Below, in pieces: positions 1 to 9,383 of a DNA stretch of 12,727 nucleotides (the first letter of the stretch is position 1; each line of letters opens with the position of its first letter). Origin of the DNA: Thermococcaceae archaeon (GTDB lineage: Archaea; Methanobacteriota_B; Thermococci; Thermococcales; Thermococcaceae); contig JAMOPD010000193.1 in the NCBI GenBank assembly GCA_027064745.1, forward strand, positions 1 to 12,727, in the 5' to 3' direction. The notes beneath the pieces were generated by a model. It was not told the DNA's origin, did no database searches, and worked only from the letters and a program-made list of their open reading frames with translations. A program made the position numbers and the translations under genes.

Positions 1-2578
1 AGACCTCTATAATCTGCAAACTAAAGCCATTAGGACCATTCCATGGATTGTCCCCAAGCTTTTTGAAGTAGAATTCCATTACGTAATAGTTTGTTTGCTC
101 GAGCATTCTGAAACGGAGGAGATCGAAGTCTCCTTTGCTGAATACTTTGTCCTTTGGATACGTGTAAGTTCCAGGCCCATAGTCATCACCCTCAGGATCC
201 TTTATGTCTGCAATGACAACACCTCTGACCTCTGTGGGCAATTTAACCTCTATGGGAGTGGTGATAATATCAAGCTGTCCGTTCTTTATAGTTGATACTG
301 CAAAGTATATATCCGAGGGGTTTTCAATGAATTTAAATGGCACTGTTATCTCGATACCGCTTGAGGTTATTTTTGAAGTACCGTTTCCTATGAATTTATA
401 GTCATCATAGCTGGTGGCGTTGTAAATCATGACCTTTCCATCCTTGTAGACGACATGGGTTGTCATCATAAGTCCGACACTGTCCTTGCTATAGGGATAA
501 TGGGAATATGAAAACTCACTGGGCTTTTTCTGGAGTAGGGTGAAAGTATTTCCAATGAAGCGTTTTGGATTCCAGATACTGATTTCGAGCTGAGTGATAT
601 TGCCCTTTACAATGAAGTGCAGACCCTTCCCGTCAAAGTAAAGTCTAACACCCTTAGCCTGTGTTGAAAGGCTTGACCATTCCTTTGTTTCTCCTTCCTT
701 AAGACCAACCAAGTCTCTGATGACATATGGCTCTCCATTAGGGAAGTAATCCCCATAGAGATAGCTTGGGGGTTTCAAGCCCGCAAGCTTATACATTTCA
801 TACAGATAATCTTTGAAGAGCCTTCCAAATCCCTGATCAAACCCACTGTCCTGATCCTTGCCGTACCACCAGAACCAGTCACTTCCTTCTGCACGGAGGA
901 GATACTCATATACCTCTTCCCATTTCTCGGAGCTCATCTGCGCTTTGTGCTCAAAAAGATCCTTTCTCGCCAGATAGAGCCAGTACCAACCTAAATTCTC
1001 CTGTCTCTCCCCTATCCACGTTGAGAGGGTTCCGTCTATCCAGCTTGATTCAGGCCAGAGATGCTTTTCGGTTTTTCCTACAAGGTCATAGAGTTCACTT
1101 AAGCTTGTAGCTTTAAGAAGGGCATCGATGTTATCCTTAAGATCAAGATATTTCATCTCTTTTGGCGTTAGAACGTTTGCCTTGTCACCGTACATCTCTA
1201 TGTACTCGCTGGGTGTTACCGTTCTGATCAGCCCCTGCTTCTGCAGTTCCTCAAGCTTCTGGTAGAGCATGTTCAGGAAGGCACTCCCTGTATAGGGATA
1301 GTTCTCCCATGGATTCTCACCATCTAGGGCTACAACATAAACAAGAGAGCCATCACGGTTTTCTTTCTGCACTTTAAGCAAATCTCCTATGAAGTCTGCG
1401 ACCGCCTGTTTCTGATTCATTCCAGCATAATTGAAGCCTACTTTATCACTCAGCACATGATCACGCGGGAAGATGTATATTTTTTTTCCATTGAATTCAG
1501 CAACCCATGGTTTGTAATAGTTCGAAATACCGCTGGGAACCCCCATCTTCTGAAGAACGAGTTGGTCAGATATGATCCATTGCCATCCATTCTCAGCAAG
1601 TATCTTAAGGGTCTCATCGTTGAGAGCACATTCCGCAGCCCATCCGCCCTTTGGAGTGGCCGTTCCATTTCCGAGGTATTTCCTGTATAACTCATTTGCC
1701 TTCTGAACTTGCTTCTTGAAGTCATCTTCCCAGCCTAGGTCGTTGAGTATCGGCCCTATAGGATGAGCATATGGGACCACAGTTACCTCAACGTTCCCAT
1801 TACCAAGCAGGTAGTTAACCTTTTCATACTCTTCAAAAACATGACTAAGAAGCCATTTCTGGACTTCCAAAACGGTCTTAACATCTTCCCTCGTGTAGCC
1901 TCCTGAGTTCACCTTTTCATACAGAGCCTTGAGTTCTGGATGTTCTATTATATAGTCATGGTTCAGCCAAGCCAGATTGAATAGGACGGCTAAATCTATA
2001 TAATCCTGCTCGGTGAATTCACTGGTTATCTTCTCTTTCTGCTCTTCGAGAGGCAAATTCCCATACTTAGCAAAAAGGGCATTTCTTTTGTCGGTTAGCT
2101 CTTTATACCGGACCCATGTTTTCCTCATTGGATTTCCGTTCTTATCCATAACAGGCTCTCCGTTCCACGGTATAGTATTATCAAAGAAACCTCCGGGAGC
2201 TTGAAGCATAAGCCACTTTTCATCTACTGTTAGGGCTTTCCCGTCTGCTATTTTCTCACTTATTTCTTCTCTCAAATCCATCTTGTCTTTTGTATACATG
2301 ACTACCTGCTGAATTAAAGAGCCAGATAAATCAATGGTTGCATGGACATCTGGATACTTGCTGAGTATTGCCGGCATCATCCAGTAATCCCTGGCTGCAT
2401 GCAACCTGACCCATGGAAGAACGAACTGATCATTTATAGGATCATAGTAGAATGGCTGGTGCATGTGCCATACTATGATAACGTTAAGTGGTTTTGCTTC
2501 ATCTGCATTTGCGTATCCATACATCCCGACAAGACTTCCAAACATTAAAAGAGTAAGAAATAAAGCAATCTTTTTCAT
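1..2578 (-). CDS. apu: Amylopullulanase, GH57, secreted (3' end outside window)
   Basis: Extracellular enzyme of GH family 57 that cleaves alpha-1,4 and alpha-1,6 bonds in starch and pullulan and so supplies maltodextrins to the adjacent transporter. I translated the frame from ATG 2578 to the left edge: 859 codons without a stop. Residues 1-25 form a signal peptide ending YANA before DEAKP. The GH57 motif HQP is at 40-42. The nucleophile is Glu316 in GWAAEC and the acid/base is Asp419 in ALDGEN; subtracting 25 residues gives 291 and 394, the numbers I recall for characterised Thermococcales amylopullulanases. A DOMON/glucodextranase-like binding module starts near 789 (DPEGDDYGPGTYTYP) and is cut by the window edge. 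The family usually has over 1,000 residues. The start codon follows the strong ribosome site GAGGTGAT, in which the malG stop lies; the gap to malG is 10 bases, so the genes are co-transcribed. Confidence 0.95.
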   Translation of the reverse strand, partial: MKKIALFLTLLMFGSLVGMYGYANADEAKPLNVIIVWHMHQPFYYDPINDQFVLPWVRLHAARDYWMMPAILSKYPDVHATIDLSGSLIQQVVMYTKDKMDLREEISEKIADGKALTVDEKWLMLQAPGGFFDNTIPWNGEPVMDKNGNPMRKTWVRYKELTDKRNALFAKYGNLPLEEQKEKITSEFTEQDYIDLAVLFNLAWLNHDYIIEHPELKALYEKVNSGGYTREDVKTVLEVQKWLLSHVFEEYEKVNYLLGNGNVEVTVVPYAHPIGPILNDLGWEDDFKKQVQKANELYRKYLGNGTATPKGGWAAECALNDETLKILAENGWQWIISDQLVLQKMGVPSGISNYYKPWVAEFNGKKIYIFPRDHVLSDKVGFNYAGMNQKQAVADFIGDLLKVQKENRDGSLVYVVALDGENPWENYPYTGSAFLNMLYQKLEELQKQGLIRTVTPSEYIEMYGDKANVLTPKEMKYLDLKDNIDALLKATSLSELYDLVGKTEKHLWPESSWIDGTLSTWIGERQENLGWYWLYLARKDLFEHKAQMSSEKWEEVYEYLLRAEGSDWFWWYGKDQDSGFDQGFGRLFKDYLYEMYKLAGLKPPSYLYGDYFPNGEPYVIRDLVGLKEGETKEWSSLSTQAKGVRLYFDGKGLHFIVKGNITQLEISIWNPKRFIGNTFTLLQKKPSEFSYSHYPYSKDSVGLMMTTHVVYKDGKVMIYNATSYDDYKFIGNGTSKITSSGIEITVPFKFIENPSDIYFAVSTIKNGQLDIITTPIEVKLPTEVRGVVIADIKDPEGDDYGPGTYTYPKDKVFSKGDFDLLRFRMLEQTNYYVMEFYFKKLGDNPWNGPNGFSLQIIEV

Positions 2579-2588
2579 ATACATCACC

Positions 2589-3917
2589 TCATTCCTTCAA
2601 ACCACCAAGAGTTAATCCACTCCTTATATAATTCTGTGAGAGCAGGAACATTATGAAGACTGGCAAGGCAAATATAAGAGCTGCAGCGGCGAACTGGTTC
2701 CATGAAATTGACCTCAGATCGGCGAGCATCGTGTAAAGCCACACTGTCAGTGGATAGTTCTCCTCACTGAGGAGAAGGTTAGCAAGGATCAGCTCTGTCC
2801 ATCCCCCAATGAATGCGAATATTGCAACTGTAGCTATTCCTGGCAGGGCCATTGGGATAAGCACGTGTCGTATGATTTGGATATAGCTGGCACCGTCGAC
2901 CAAAGCTGCTTCATCGAAGTCCGTTGAGATAGAATCAAGGTAGCCCTTAAGGAGCCATGTGTTAAAGGGCACACTTCCTGCGGAATATATTATCGGGAGC
3001 ACGTATATGTTGTTGGTCATATGAAGTTTAACGAGCATTCCATAAAGTGCTACCAGCCCTGCTATTCCAAGACCGCCTGAGACCTGTGTGAACATCAGGT
3101 AGAAGTAGAGAGTGTGCTCTCTTCCAAAGAATTTCAGCCTTGAGAATGAATAGGCCGAGGGTATGACGAGAAGTAGGGTTAGCAGTACAGTGAGCAATGC
3201 TATTATGAGGCTCCTTTTCATGTATCCCCAAACGTTACCACCGATTTTTGACATCATGATATACTCAAAGTTCTTAGCTTCTAATATATTGTCGCGTGCA
3301 TTAATCTTTCCTCCCTGCTGCAGGAATATTGTCTCCCCCTTGGCCATATATGTATTATTGCCTATTTTTTTGAATTTGGAGAGGTCTAACGGGAGATTTT
3401 TTGTATCTTTCACTGTCAGTATGATCTCTTCTCCTGAGACATTTATATTGCGAACCCCAAGCACTGCGCTTACCCTTCCTGCTTTCATTAAAATGTATTG
3501 ACCTCCTACAATTAATTTCGATCCATCTTCCCTGGTTTTTTCAGTTCCCCCTTTTCTTTCCTTTATTTTTATGTCAGACAATGAAAATCTCGCCGAGGAG
3601 ATTCTACCCTGTATCTTGCCATTCTTTACTTCCATATTAAACCTATTCAGGGAATCGGTAATCACTGCATCCTTTGTTGTCAGCGTAAATTCCTTCGTTT
3701 TTAAAAGTCCCTCTTCATGTCCGAAAAGAATTTCTCTGTAATTCTCCAGCGTTATATTTTTTGGAATCAGCTCCAGATGTGTTGTTGCCAGAGCTCCGGA
3801 AGGTTTCAAGGAGATTGTGAATATGTAATAGACCGGGAACAGTAAGAGTCCCATAATGACCAGAGCTAAGAGAGTCATTGCGACTGTTCTTCCAAGCTCA
3901 CCTTTTCTCATCCTCAT
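2589..3917 (-). CDS. malG: Maltodextrin ABC transporter permease MalG with a large extra domain
   Basis: Inner permease subunit of the maltodextrin importer, 442 residues. TM1 is at about 11-36 and five further membrane segments lie at about 236-428. The EAA loop that docks the ATPase reads EAALVDGASYIQIIRHVLIP from residue 336. Ordinary MalG proteins have about 280 residues. Here roughly 150 extra residues (about 68-223) sit between TM1 and TM2, on the outer face if the topology is normal. The insert is polar, strand-like (alternating residues such as NMEVKNGKIQGRI) and lacks membrane segments, and its DNA is AT-rich. It occupies the loop between the first two conserved membrane segments rather than the MalF P2 position of E. 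coli. ATG 3917 overlaps the malF stop by four bases (ATGA); ATG 3911 is a possible alternative. The family assignment is firm; the role of the insert is unknown. Confidence 0.93.
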   Translation of the reverse strand: MRMRKGELGRTVAMTLLALVIMGLLLFPVYYIFTISLKPSGALATTHLELIPKNITLENYREILFGHEEGLLKTKEFTLTTKDAVITDSLNRFNMEVKNGKIQGRISSARFSLSDIKIKERKGGTEKTREDGSKLIVGGQYILMKAGRVSAVLGVRNINVSGEEIILTVKDTKNLPLDLSKFKKIGNNTYMAKGETIFLQQGGKINARDNILEAKNFEYIMMSKIGGNVWGYMKRSLIIALLTVLLTLLLVIPSAYSFSRLKFFGREHTLYFYLMFTQVSGGLGIAGLVALYGMLVKLHMTNNIYVLPIIYSAGSVPFNTWLLKGYLDSISTDFDEAALVDGASYIQIIRHVLIPMALPGIATVAIFAFIGGWTELILANLLLSEENYPLTVWLYTMLADLRSISWNQFAAAALIFALPVFIMFLLSQNYIRSGLTLGGLKE

Positions 3918-4816
3918 GCCTCTGCCCCCTTCTGAAGCTTTGTAATTTTCATGCTAATTAGCATATATGCAGCGAGCACTATTGTGGCAATCAGCAGAAC
4001 AGCTGCAGCTTTGCCATAATGAGGTCTGGCCGAACCAAAAGCTTTCATATAACCGTAGAGCAGGAGAAATCTGTCTTGGAATAACCCTCCATTATATATG
4101 AACGGCACGAGGAAGTACTGGAAGCTTGCCGCTGAGGTCAGTATTGTGGCAAATGCTATTGGCTTGCTAACTATCGGAATAACAACCTTTGTGAGCCTCT
4201 GCCAATAGTTAGCTCCATCTATAATTGCGGCCTCAATCAATGTATCAGGCACTGATTGCAGTGCTGAGGTTATGACTGTCATCATGAAAGGATATGCGAG
4301 CCATACTTCGATAATGTTTAACGCCACAAATCCCCATGTGGCACTGGTTGTCCAATCCGGAGGGTTCATGATGCCAATATCCTTAAGGATTATATTTATC
4401 GGACCTACTACAGGATCAAACATAAAACGCCACACCATAACAGAGAACAGCAACGGGAGAGCCCACGGAATTATCAACAAAGCTCTGTAGAAAAACTTTC
4501 CTTTAACATACTTGTTATTATATAGAACACTAAGAAACACGCCAACCACAACTTTAAGCGTCACACTGGTGGCAACAAAAATCCACGTCCACAAAAATGC
4601 ATTTCTAAACCCACTATCGCTTAGAGCCCATTTGAAATTTTCTAGTCCTACAAACTGAAGCTTTGGAGCATCAGGTGCCTGTATAGGAAAATTTCCTAAT
4701 TGAGCATTTGTGAAAGCTATGTATATAGAGTACAGTATAGGATATATGTTGAAAAACAGGAACGCTGCCAATCCTGGCAGGATTAAAGCAAGAGCGGCCA
4801 CAGTTCTCTTACGCAT
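3914..4816 (-). CDS. malF: Maltodextrin ABC transporter permease MalF
   Basis: Second permease subunit, 300 residues from the chosen start. It pairs with MalG to form the membrane channel that receives sugar from MalE. Six hydrophobic segments are visible, the first at about 6-33 and the last near 268-290. The EAA loop is EAAIIDGANYWQRLTKVVIP from residue 195. It lacks the large P2 periplasmic loop of E. coli MalF; the extra domain of this transporter is on MalG instead. The frame is open to a GTG at 4822, but ATG 4816 is preferred: the ribosome site GAGGGGGTG then has normal spacing, whereas it would abut the GTG. It lies 53 bases downstream of malE, and its stop overlaps the malG start by four bases, which suggests coupled translation. 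Confidence 0.95.
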   Translation of the reverse strand: MRKRTVAALALILPGLAAFLFFNIYPILYSIYIAFTNAQLGNFPIQAPDAPKLQFVGLENFKWALSDSGFRNAFLWTWIFVATSVTLKVVVGVFLSVLYNNKYVKGKFFYRALLIIPWALPLLFSVMVWRFMFDPVVGPINIILKDIGIMNPPDWTTSATWGFVALNIIEVWLAYPFMMTVITSALQSVPDTLIEAAIIDGANYWQRLTKVVIPIVSKPIAFATILTSAASFQYFLVPFIYNGGLFQDRFLLLYGYMKAFGSARPHYGKAAAVLLIATIVLAAYMLISMKITKLQKGAEA

Positions 4817-4829
4817 CTCCACACCCCCT

Positions 4830-4853
4830 CAATTAAAAATTGAAGAAAAGAAA
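4830..4853 (-). terminator. U-rich tract with small palindrome between malE and malF
   Basis: Read on the minus strand, the malE-malF gap contains TTTTCTTTTCTTC followed by AATTTTTAATTG, which includes the palindrome CAATT-TTT-AATTG. Archaeal RNA polymerase terminates at U-rich tracts with little need for a hairpin, so partial termination here could leave more malE than permease mRNA. This is inference from composition only; the T tracts are interrupted. Confidence 0.35.
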
Positions 4854-4869
4854 AGTTCCAACATTGGCC

Positions 4870-6189
<1,320 letters not shown>

Positions 6190-6219
6190 TTATCACCTGT
6201 CATGACTTCGGTGTATTAG

Positions 6220-6236
6220 TATCATCGCCAGTGATA
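6220..6236 (-). promoter_or_regulatory. TGM operator of the mal operon
   Basis: On the minus strand the site reads TATCAC-TGGCG-ATGATA. It matches the Thermococcales glycolytic motif TATCAC-N5-GTGATA at 11 of 12 defined positions. This is the known target of Tgr/TrmBL1, and a gene of that family lies about 2 kb away. The site starts in the TATA box and covers the region up to the expected transcription start, the arrangement reported for repression in the absence of maltodextrin. Confidence 0.85.
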
Positions 6237-6242
6237 TATATA
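6235..6242 (-). promoter_or_regulatory. TATA box of the malE-malF-malG-apu operon
   Basis: The minus strand reads AAGG-TATATATA. A start about 25 bases downstream would fall near 6213, giving a leader of roughly 27 bases that contains the AGGTGATA ribosome site. The box overlaps the upstream edge of the TGM operator. Confidence 0.7.
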
Positions 6243-6290
6243 CCTTGCGCTTCAATGTGCATGTTTATGACACATGTTCAAAGTTAACCT
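6243..6290. other. Spacer upstream of the malE promoter with small inverted repeats
   Basis: This 48-base stretch lies between the GH13 stop and the malE TATA box. It contains overlapping short inverted repeats, for example ATGTG / CACAT flanking an 11-base loop (6255-6275) and CATGT / ACATG. There is no good T-rich terminator for the GH13 gene, so readthrough into malE is possible. The repeats may be chance or an additional regulator site. Confidence 0.3.
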
Positions 6291-8198
6291 TCAATTAATA
6301 ATACGGGCTATACAAAACGACCATGGATTTAGATATCCTTTGTCTAAATGACCAGCTAACAGCTTGTAGTCTGAAGTTAGTTCAATTCTCTGTCTGCTAT
6401 TGGAATAATTGATTGCAACAAGAATCTGTTCATCTCCGTATACCCTCTCATAGACCAGCAGCCCATCCCTGAAAATCAGTGGCTTAAATACCCCTACTTG
6501 AAGGGCTTTGCTTTTGCGCCGCAGCTTTATCAGCGCTTTTGTAACCTTCAGTATCTCCCAATCCCATCTTTCCGGATTCCATTCCATCAAAGCCCTTGAG
6601 CGCTCCATGGGAGAGCCATCTATGTTCCTAAGTCCTATCTCATCCCCGTAGTACATCGATGGGATACCTTTGTATGTCATCAAAAAAGCAAGTGCGCAGA
6701 GATACTTTCTCCTATCATTGACAAGCCCAAGAAAACGCTCCACATCATGATTATCCAAAAAATTGTACATAAGAAACTCGGCGGGTCCATAGTATGCACT
6801 CAGAAGCTCAAGCCAGTTTAGGAATTCCCCTGCATTCATCTCGTTGTAGACAAAGAATCTCAGAAAGGCCTCATATAGAGGATAATTCATTGTTCCATGG
6901 AATTTATCAAAAATCCAGAGTCTGGCATCATCCATAACCTCGCCGATAAGGTATGCATCCTCCGGCAGTTTATACCTGATCTCACGCCACAGCTCAGGTG
7001 AAACACCATGGGCAACATCAAGCCGCCAGCCATTGACACCTTTCTCAAGCCAGTGCTTCATCACGTTAGCTATGAAACGCCTGACCTCTGGATTCTCATG
7101 GTTCAGGCGGGGCATAAGCCAGACAGAGAAGAAGGTTTCATAGTTCCAGCCGAGTTTCTTAAGCTTTTCTGATTTATCTCTCTGCGACTCCTCAGAGCTG
7201 AGAACTTCCAGAAATCCCTCCGATATCACAGGAAACTTGACAATACGATAAAAATTTCTGTATCTGCTCTTCCTGCCATTTTTTACAACATCCTGAAAAC
7301 AAGGATGGAAAAAGCTCGTGTGATGGAATACACCATCGAGAATTAACCTGATGTCACTTTTTTTCAATTCCTTTACGAGTCTGTTAAAAGCCTCATCTCC
7401 TCCCAGCCTGCGGCTCACATGATAATAGTCCGTGACGTCGTAACCATGATACGTCTTTGATTTAAAGATCGGTGTTAGATACAGGGCATTTATGCCAAGC
7501 CCCCCAATGTAGCCAAGCCTCTGCAGAATTTCCCAGAGCTTACCATCCCTTTCAGCAAAGCGATCAGGCATTATCTGGTAAAAAACTCTGTCAAGCACCC
7601 ACTCAGGGAAGGAATATTTCTTGGGGTATGCTCTAAAATCTCCATACTCCACAACTCCATCCTGAGTGTGAATCTCAAAGTGATACTCCAGCTTTTCCTT
7701 CATGGGGAGAGTTGTCTCAAAATAATCGAAGAGATCATCAACAGCTTTTTTCCGCATCTCCATCCTATTTTCAGAGATAAGATATACCCTACGTGCCTTT
7801 CCTTTTAATGCCCTAAAACGCACATAGATTCTATCTCCAAACAGGTAGAGGTACGTAAGGGAGGGGTGGTGGTAAAATTCCTCACCGGAAAAAATTCTTG
7901 CTACACTTACTTCATCTTCCATCTTGTAGGAGAGCCTCCTGTAAAATGCTCTCTCGGGATTTTCAGGATCAGGGATTCTCGTGCCCTCAACGGAGAATGC
8001 ATAATACCAGAAGCCTTCAGGCAGCTCAACTTTTATGCTCCATCTGTTACCATTTTCCTTCATCCTGAAGCTCCCTTCATTGAAGGCATTGAAATTTCCA
8101 AGGAGATATGCATAACTTCCCTCCTTTGGAATTGAGAATTCAACAGAGGCCACCTTTCCCATAACGTCATCATCTCTGAATGCGAAAGTTTTATACAT
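6291..8198 (-). CDS. Cyclomaltodextrinase / maltogenic amylase (GH13)
   Basis: Cytoplasmic GH13 enzyme of 635 residues with no signal peptide; it probably opens imported cyclodextrins and shortens maltodextrins. Conserved regions: LDGVFHH (region I, Asp288), MPRLN (region V, 362-366, close to the MPKLN signature of the neopullulanase/cyclomaltodextrinase subfamily), GWRLDVAH (nucleophile Asp394), GEVMDD (acid/base Glu420) and FLDNHD (Asp485). The N-terminal roughly 75 residues (YLLGNFNAFNEG, PEGFWYYAF, DPENP) resemble a CBM48 starch-binding domain, followed by a CBM34-like domain. This extra N' domain is known from archaeal enzymes such as Pyrococcus furiosus PFTA. The frame opens at GTG 8210, but ATG 8198 is chosen because GGTGGTGG lies just upstream. 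It is upstream of malE in the same orientation and divergent from the regulator. Exact product specificity cannot be read from sequence. Confidence 0.92.
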   Translation of the reverse strand: MYKTFAFRDDDVMGKVASVEFSIPKEGSYAYLLGNFNAFNEGSFRMKENGNRWSIKVELPEGFWYYAFSVEGTRIPDPENPERAFYRRLSYKMEDEVSVARIFSGEEFYHHPSLTYLYLFGDRIYVRFRALKGKARRVYLISENRMEMRKKAVDDLFDYFETTLPMKEKLEYHFEIHTQDGVVEYGDFRAYPKKYSFPEWVLDRVFYQIMPDRFAERDGKLWEILQRLGYIGGLGINALYLTPIFKSKTYHGYDVTDYYHVSRRLGGDEAFNRLVKELKKSDIRLILDGVFHHTSFFHPCFQDVVKNGRKSRYRNFYRIVKFPVISEGFLEVLSSEESQRDKSEKLKKLGWNYETFFSVWLMPRLNHENPEVRRFIANVMKHWLEKGVNGWRLDVAHGVSPELWREIRYKLPEDAYLIGEVMDDARLWIFDKFHGTMNYPLYEAFLRFFVYNEMNAGEFLNWLELLSAYYGPAEFLMYNFLDNHDVERFLGLVNDRRKYLCALAFLMTYKGIPSMYYGDEIGLRNIDGSPMERSRALMEWNPERWDWEILKVTKALIKLRRKSKALQVGVFKPLIFRDGLLVYERVYGDEQILVAINYSNSRQRIELTSDYKLLAGHLDKGYLNPWSFCIARIIN

Positions 8199-8279
8199 AT
8201 TAACCACCACCCTATTTTAGTATCACTACCGATGTTTAAACTGATGCAAGTGAATATTAAAATCTTTGGAGGCGTGAAT
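8199..8279. promoter_or_regulatory. Divergent regulator/GH13 control region with degenerate TGM
   Basis: This 81-base gap holds one intact TGM half-site, TATCAC at 8221-8226. After five bases comes ATGTTT, which matches GTGATA at only three of six positions. The palindrome TTTAAA (8235-8240) can serve as TATA box on both strands. It would give starts near 8263 (plus) and 8211 (minus), each just before a ribosome site: GGAGG at 8268-8272 for the regulator, GGTGGTGG for the GH13 gene. The motif would then lie downstream of the TATA box for GH13 and upstream of it for the regulator. An alternative TATA for the regulator is CTATTTTAG at 8212-8220. Confidence 0.5.
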
Positions 8280-9305
8280 ATGAACGAGGAAGAGATTGTT
8301 GAAAAACTGCAGAAGCTTGGGCTAACTAAGTATGAAAGTCTGGCATATATAACTCTTCTAAAGCTTGGCCCTTGTAAGGCAACAGATGTAACAAAGGAAA
8401 GCGGTATCCCACACACACGAGTCTATGATGTTCTGAGCTCCCTTCACAGAAAGGGATTTGTCGATGTTATGCATGGCACACCAAGACTCTACAAGCCAGT
8501 TAACCCAGAGGTTGTACTTGAAAAGCTCAAAGAAGAGTTTATAAAGGACATAGACTCGTTAAAAGAAGCATTCCTTGAGCTATATCGTTCAGTTCATGGC
8601 GAAGAGTTGCCAGAAATTTGGACAATTCACGGCTTCGAAAATACACTTGAAAGAGCAGAATATATTGTCAGAACTGCAAAGTATGAAGTACTAATCAATA
8701 CCCCTTTTGAGTTCCTTTGGCTACTTAGAGAGGAAATAAAGAAAAGAAGAGACATTGTTTTTGTTATAATAAGCAATTTTGATGAAGTTCCAGACTGGCT
8801 CAAAAAAGACAACATAATACTGGCCAGAAGCGGTGGGGCCCCGTGGCTTATGGCAAGTTGGATAATAGGTGATATTGACTATGCTTTATTCTTCGGAGCA
8901 TTGCCAAGGGATAAAAGAAAAGAAAAATTCTATTCATTCTGGGCCAAGAGTCCAAAGATAATCCAGAACTACATGCACTGGTTTTACACAATTTACTTAG
9001 ACAACAGCAAAATTGTTAAGCCAATTGAATATGAAAACCTTGGAAAGCCACTGAGTCTTGTCAACATCAGGACACTTATAACTGTTCTCAAGCACACTTC
9101 CCTTCCGAAGAAGGTCGAAGTTGTGGGCAGACTCGTTGAGAGTAAAGAGCCCATAAACCTCGAAGGCCAGGTGGTTGAATATGAATACACACCCCTAACC
9201 GCAAGCATAACAATTCAGGACAAAAGGGGACGAGAATGGAAAGTTGGTGGGCTTGGAAGCTACTTTGAGGACATTGAAGGGGAAAAGTTCATACTTCTTG
9301 AGTAG
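8280..9305 (+). CDS. tgr: TrmB-family sugar-responsive regulator (Tgr/TrmBL1 type)
   Basis: Transcription factor of 341 residues, close to the usual TrmB length of about 340. An N-terminal winged helix-turn-helix (about 10-75) contains a likely recognition segment in ATDVTKESGIPHTRVYDVL. It is followed by a coiled-coil-like linker and a C-terminal TrmB sugar-binding domain from about residue 110 (IWTIHGFENTLERAEYIV onward). In Thermococcales, Tgr and TrmBL1 bind the TGM motif, repress sugar uptake and glycolytic genes, activate gluconeogenic genes, and release DNA when maltotriose or similar sugars bind. The TGM at the malE promoter and the half-site at its own promoter fit this. The frame extends 16 codons upstream, but ATG 8280 is chosen for the GGAGG at 8268-8272. 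It could instead be a strictly local TrmB paralogue; TGM sites across the genome would decide. Confidence 0.9.
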   Translation: MNEEEIVEKLQKLGLTKYESLAYITLLKLGPCKATDVTKESGIPHTRVYDVLSSLHRKGFVDVMHGTPRLYKPVNPEVVLEKLKEEFIKDIDSLKEAFLELYRSVHGEELPEIWTIHGFENTLERAEYIVRTAKYEVLINTPFEFLWLLREEIKKRRDIVFVIISNFDEVPDWLKKDNIILARSGGAPWLMASWIIGDIDYALFFGALPRDKRKEKFYSFWAKSPKIIQNYMHWFYTIYLDNSKIVKPIEYENLGKPLSLVNIRTLITVLKHTSLPKKVEVVGRLVESKEPINLEGQVVEYEYTPLTASITIQDKRGREWKVGGLGSYFEDIEGEKFILLE

Positions 9306-9314
9306 GTGGTTGAT

Positions 9315-9383
9315 ATGAATTTACTTGCATTTGAATACCTACCTATGAAAGTAGCAGGTGCTTATTTAAGTAAGGGCAGGTGA
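9315..9383 (+). CDS. 22-codon leader ORF, partial duplicate of the glgA start
   Basis: An ATG preceded by AGGTGGTTGAT opens a 22-codon frame ending in TGA. Residues 3-15 ([13 protein letters not shown]) match GlgA residues 5-17 ([13 protein letters not shown]) at 11 of 13 positions. Its stop codon lies inside the glgA ribosome site AGGTGA, and it is in the same frame as glgA, separated only by that stop and two codons. It may be a degenerate tandem duplication, a translated coupling leader, or both. The second half (AYLSKGR) does not resemble GlgA. Confidence 0.5.
   Translation: MNLLAFEYLPMKVAGAYLSKGR

Noticed and set aside
1..2578. Possible frameshift in the amylopullulanase, because the coding region is so long and runs off the edge
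   Set aside because: Line-by-line translation from 2578 to base 2 gave one open frame with all GH57 motifs in order.
6191..6207. A second TGM-like site, TATCAC-CTGTC-ATGACT
   Set aside because: Only three of six positions of the second half match, and the first half is the complement of the malE ribosome site AGGTGATA, which explains it.
8232..8279. A 16-codon upstream extension of the regulator
   Set aside because: The extension has no ribosome site and would overlap the TGM half-site and TATA element; GGAGG at 8268-8272 points to ATG 8280.
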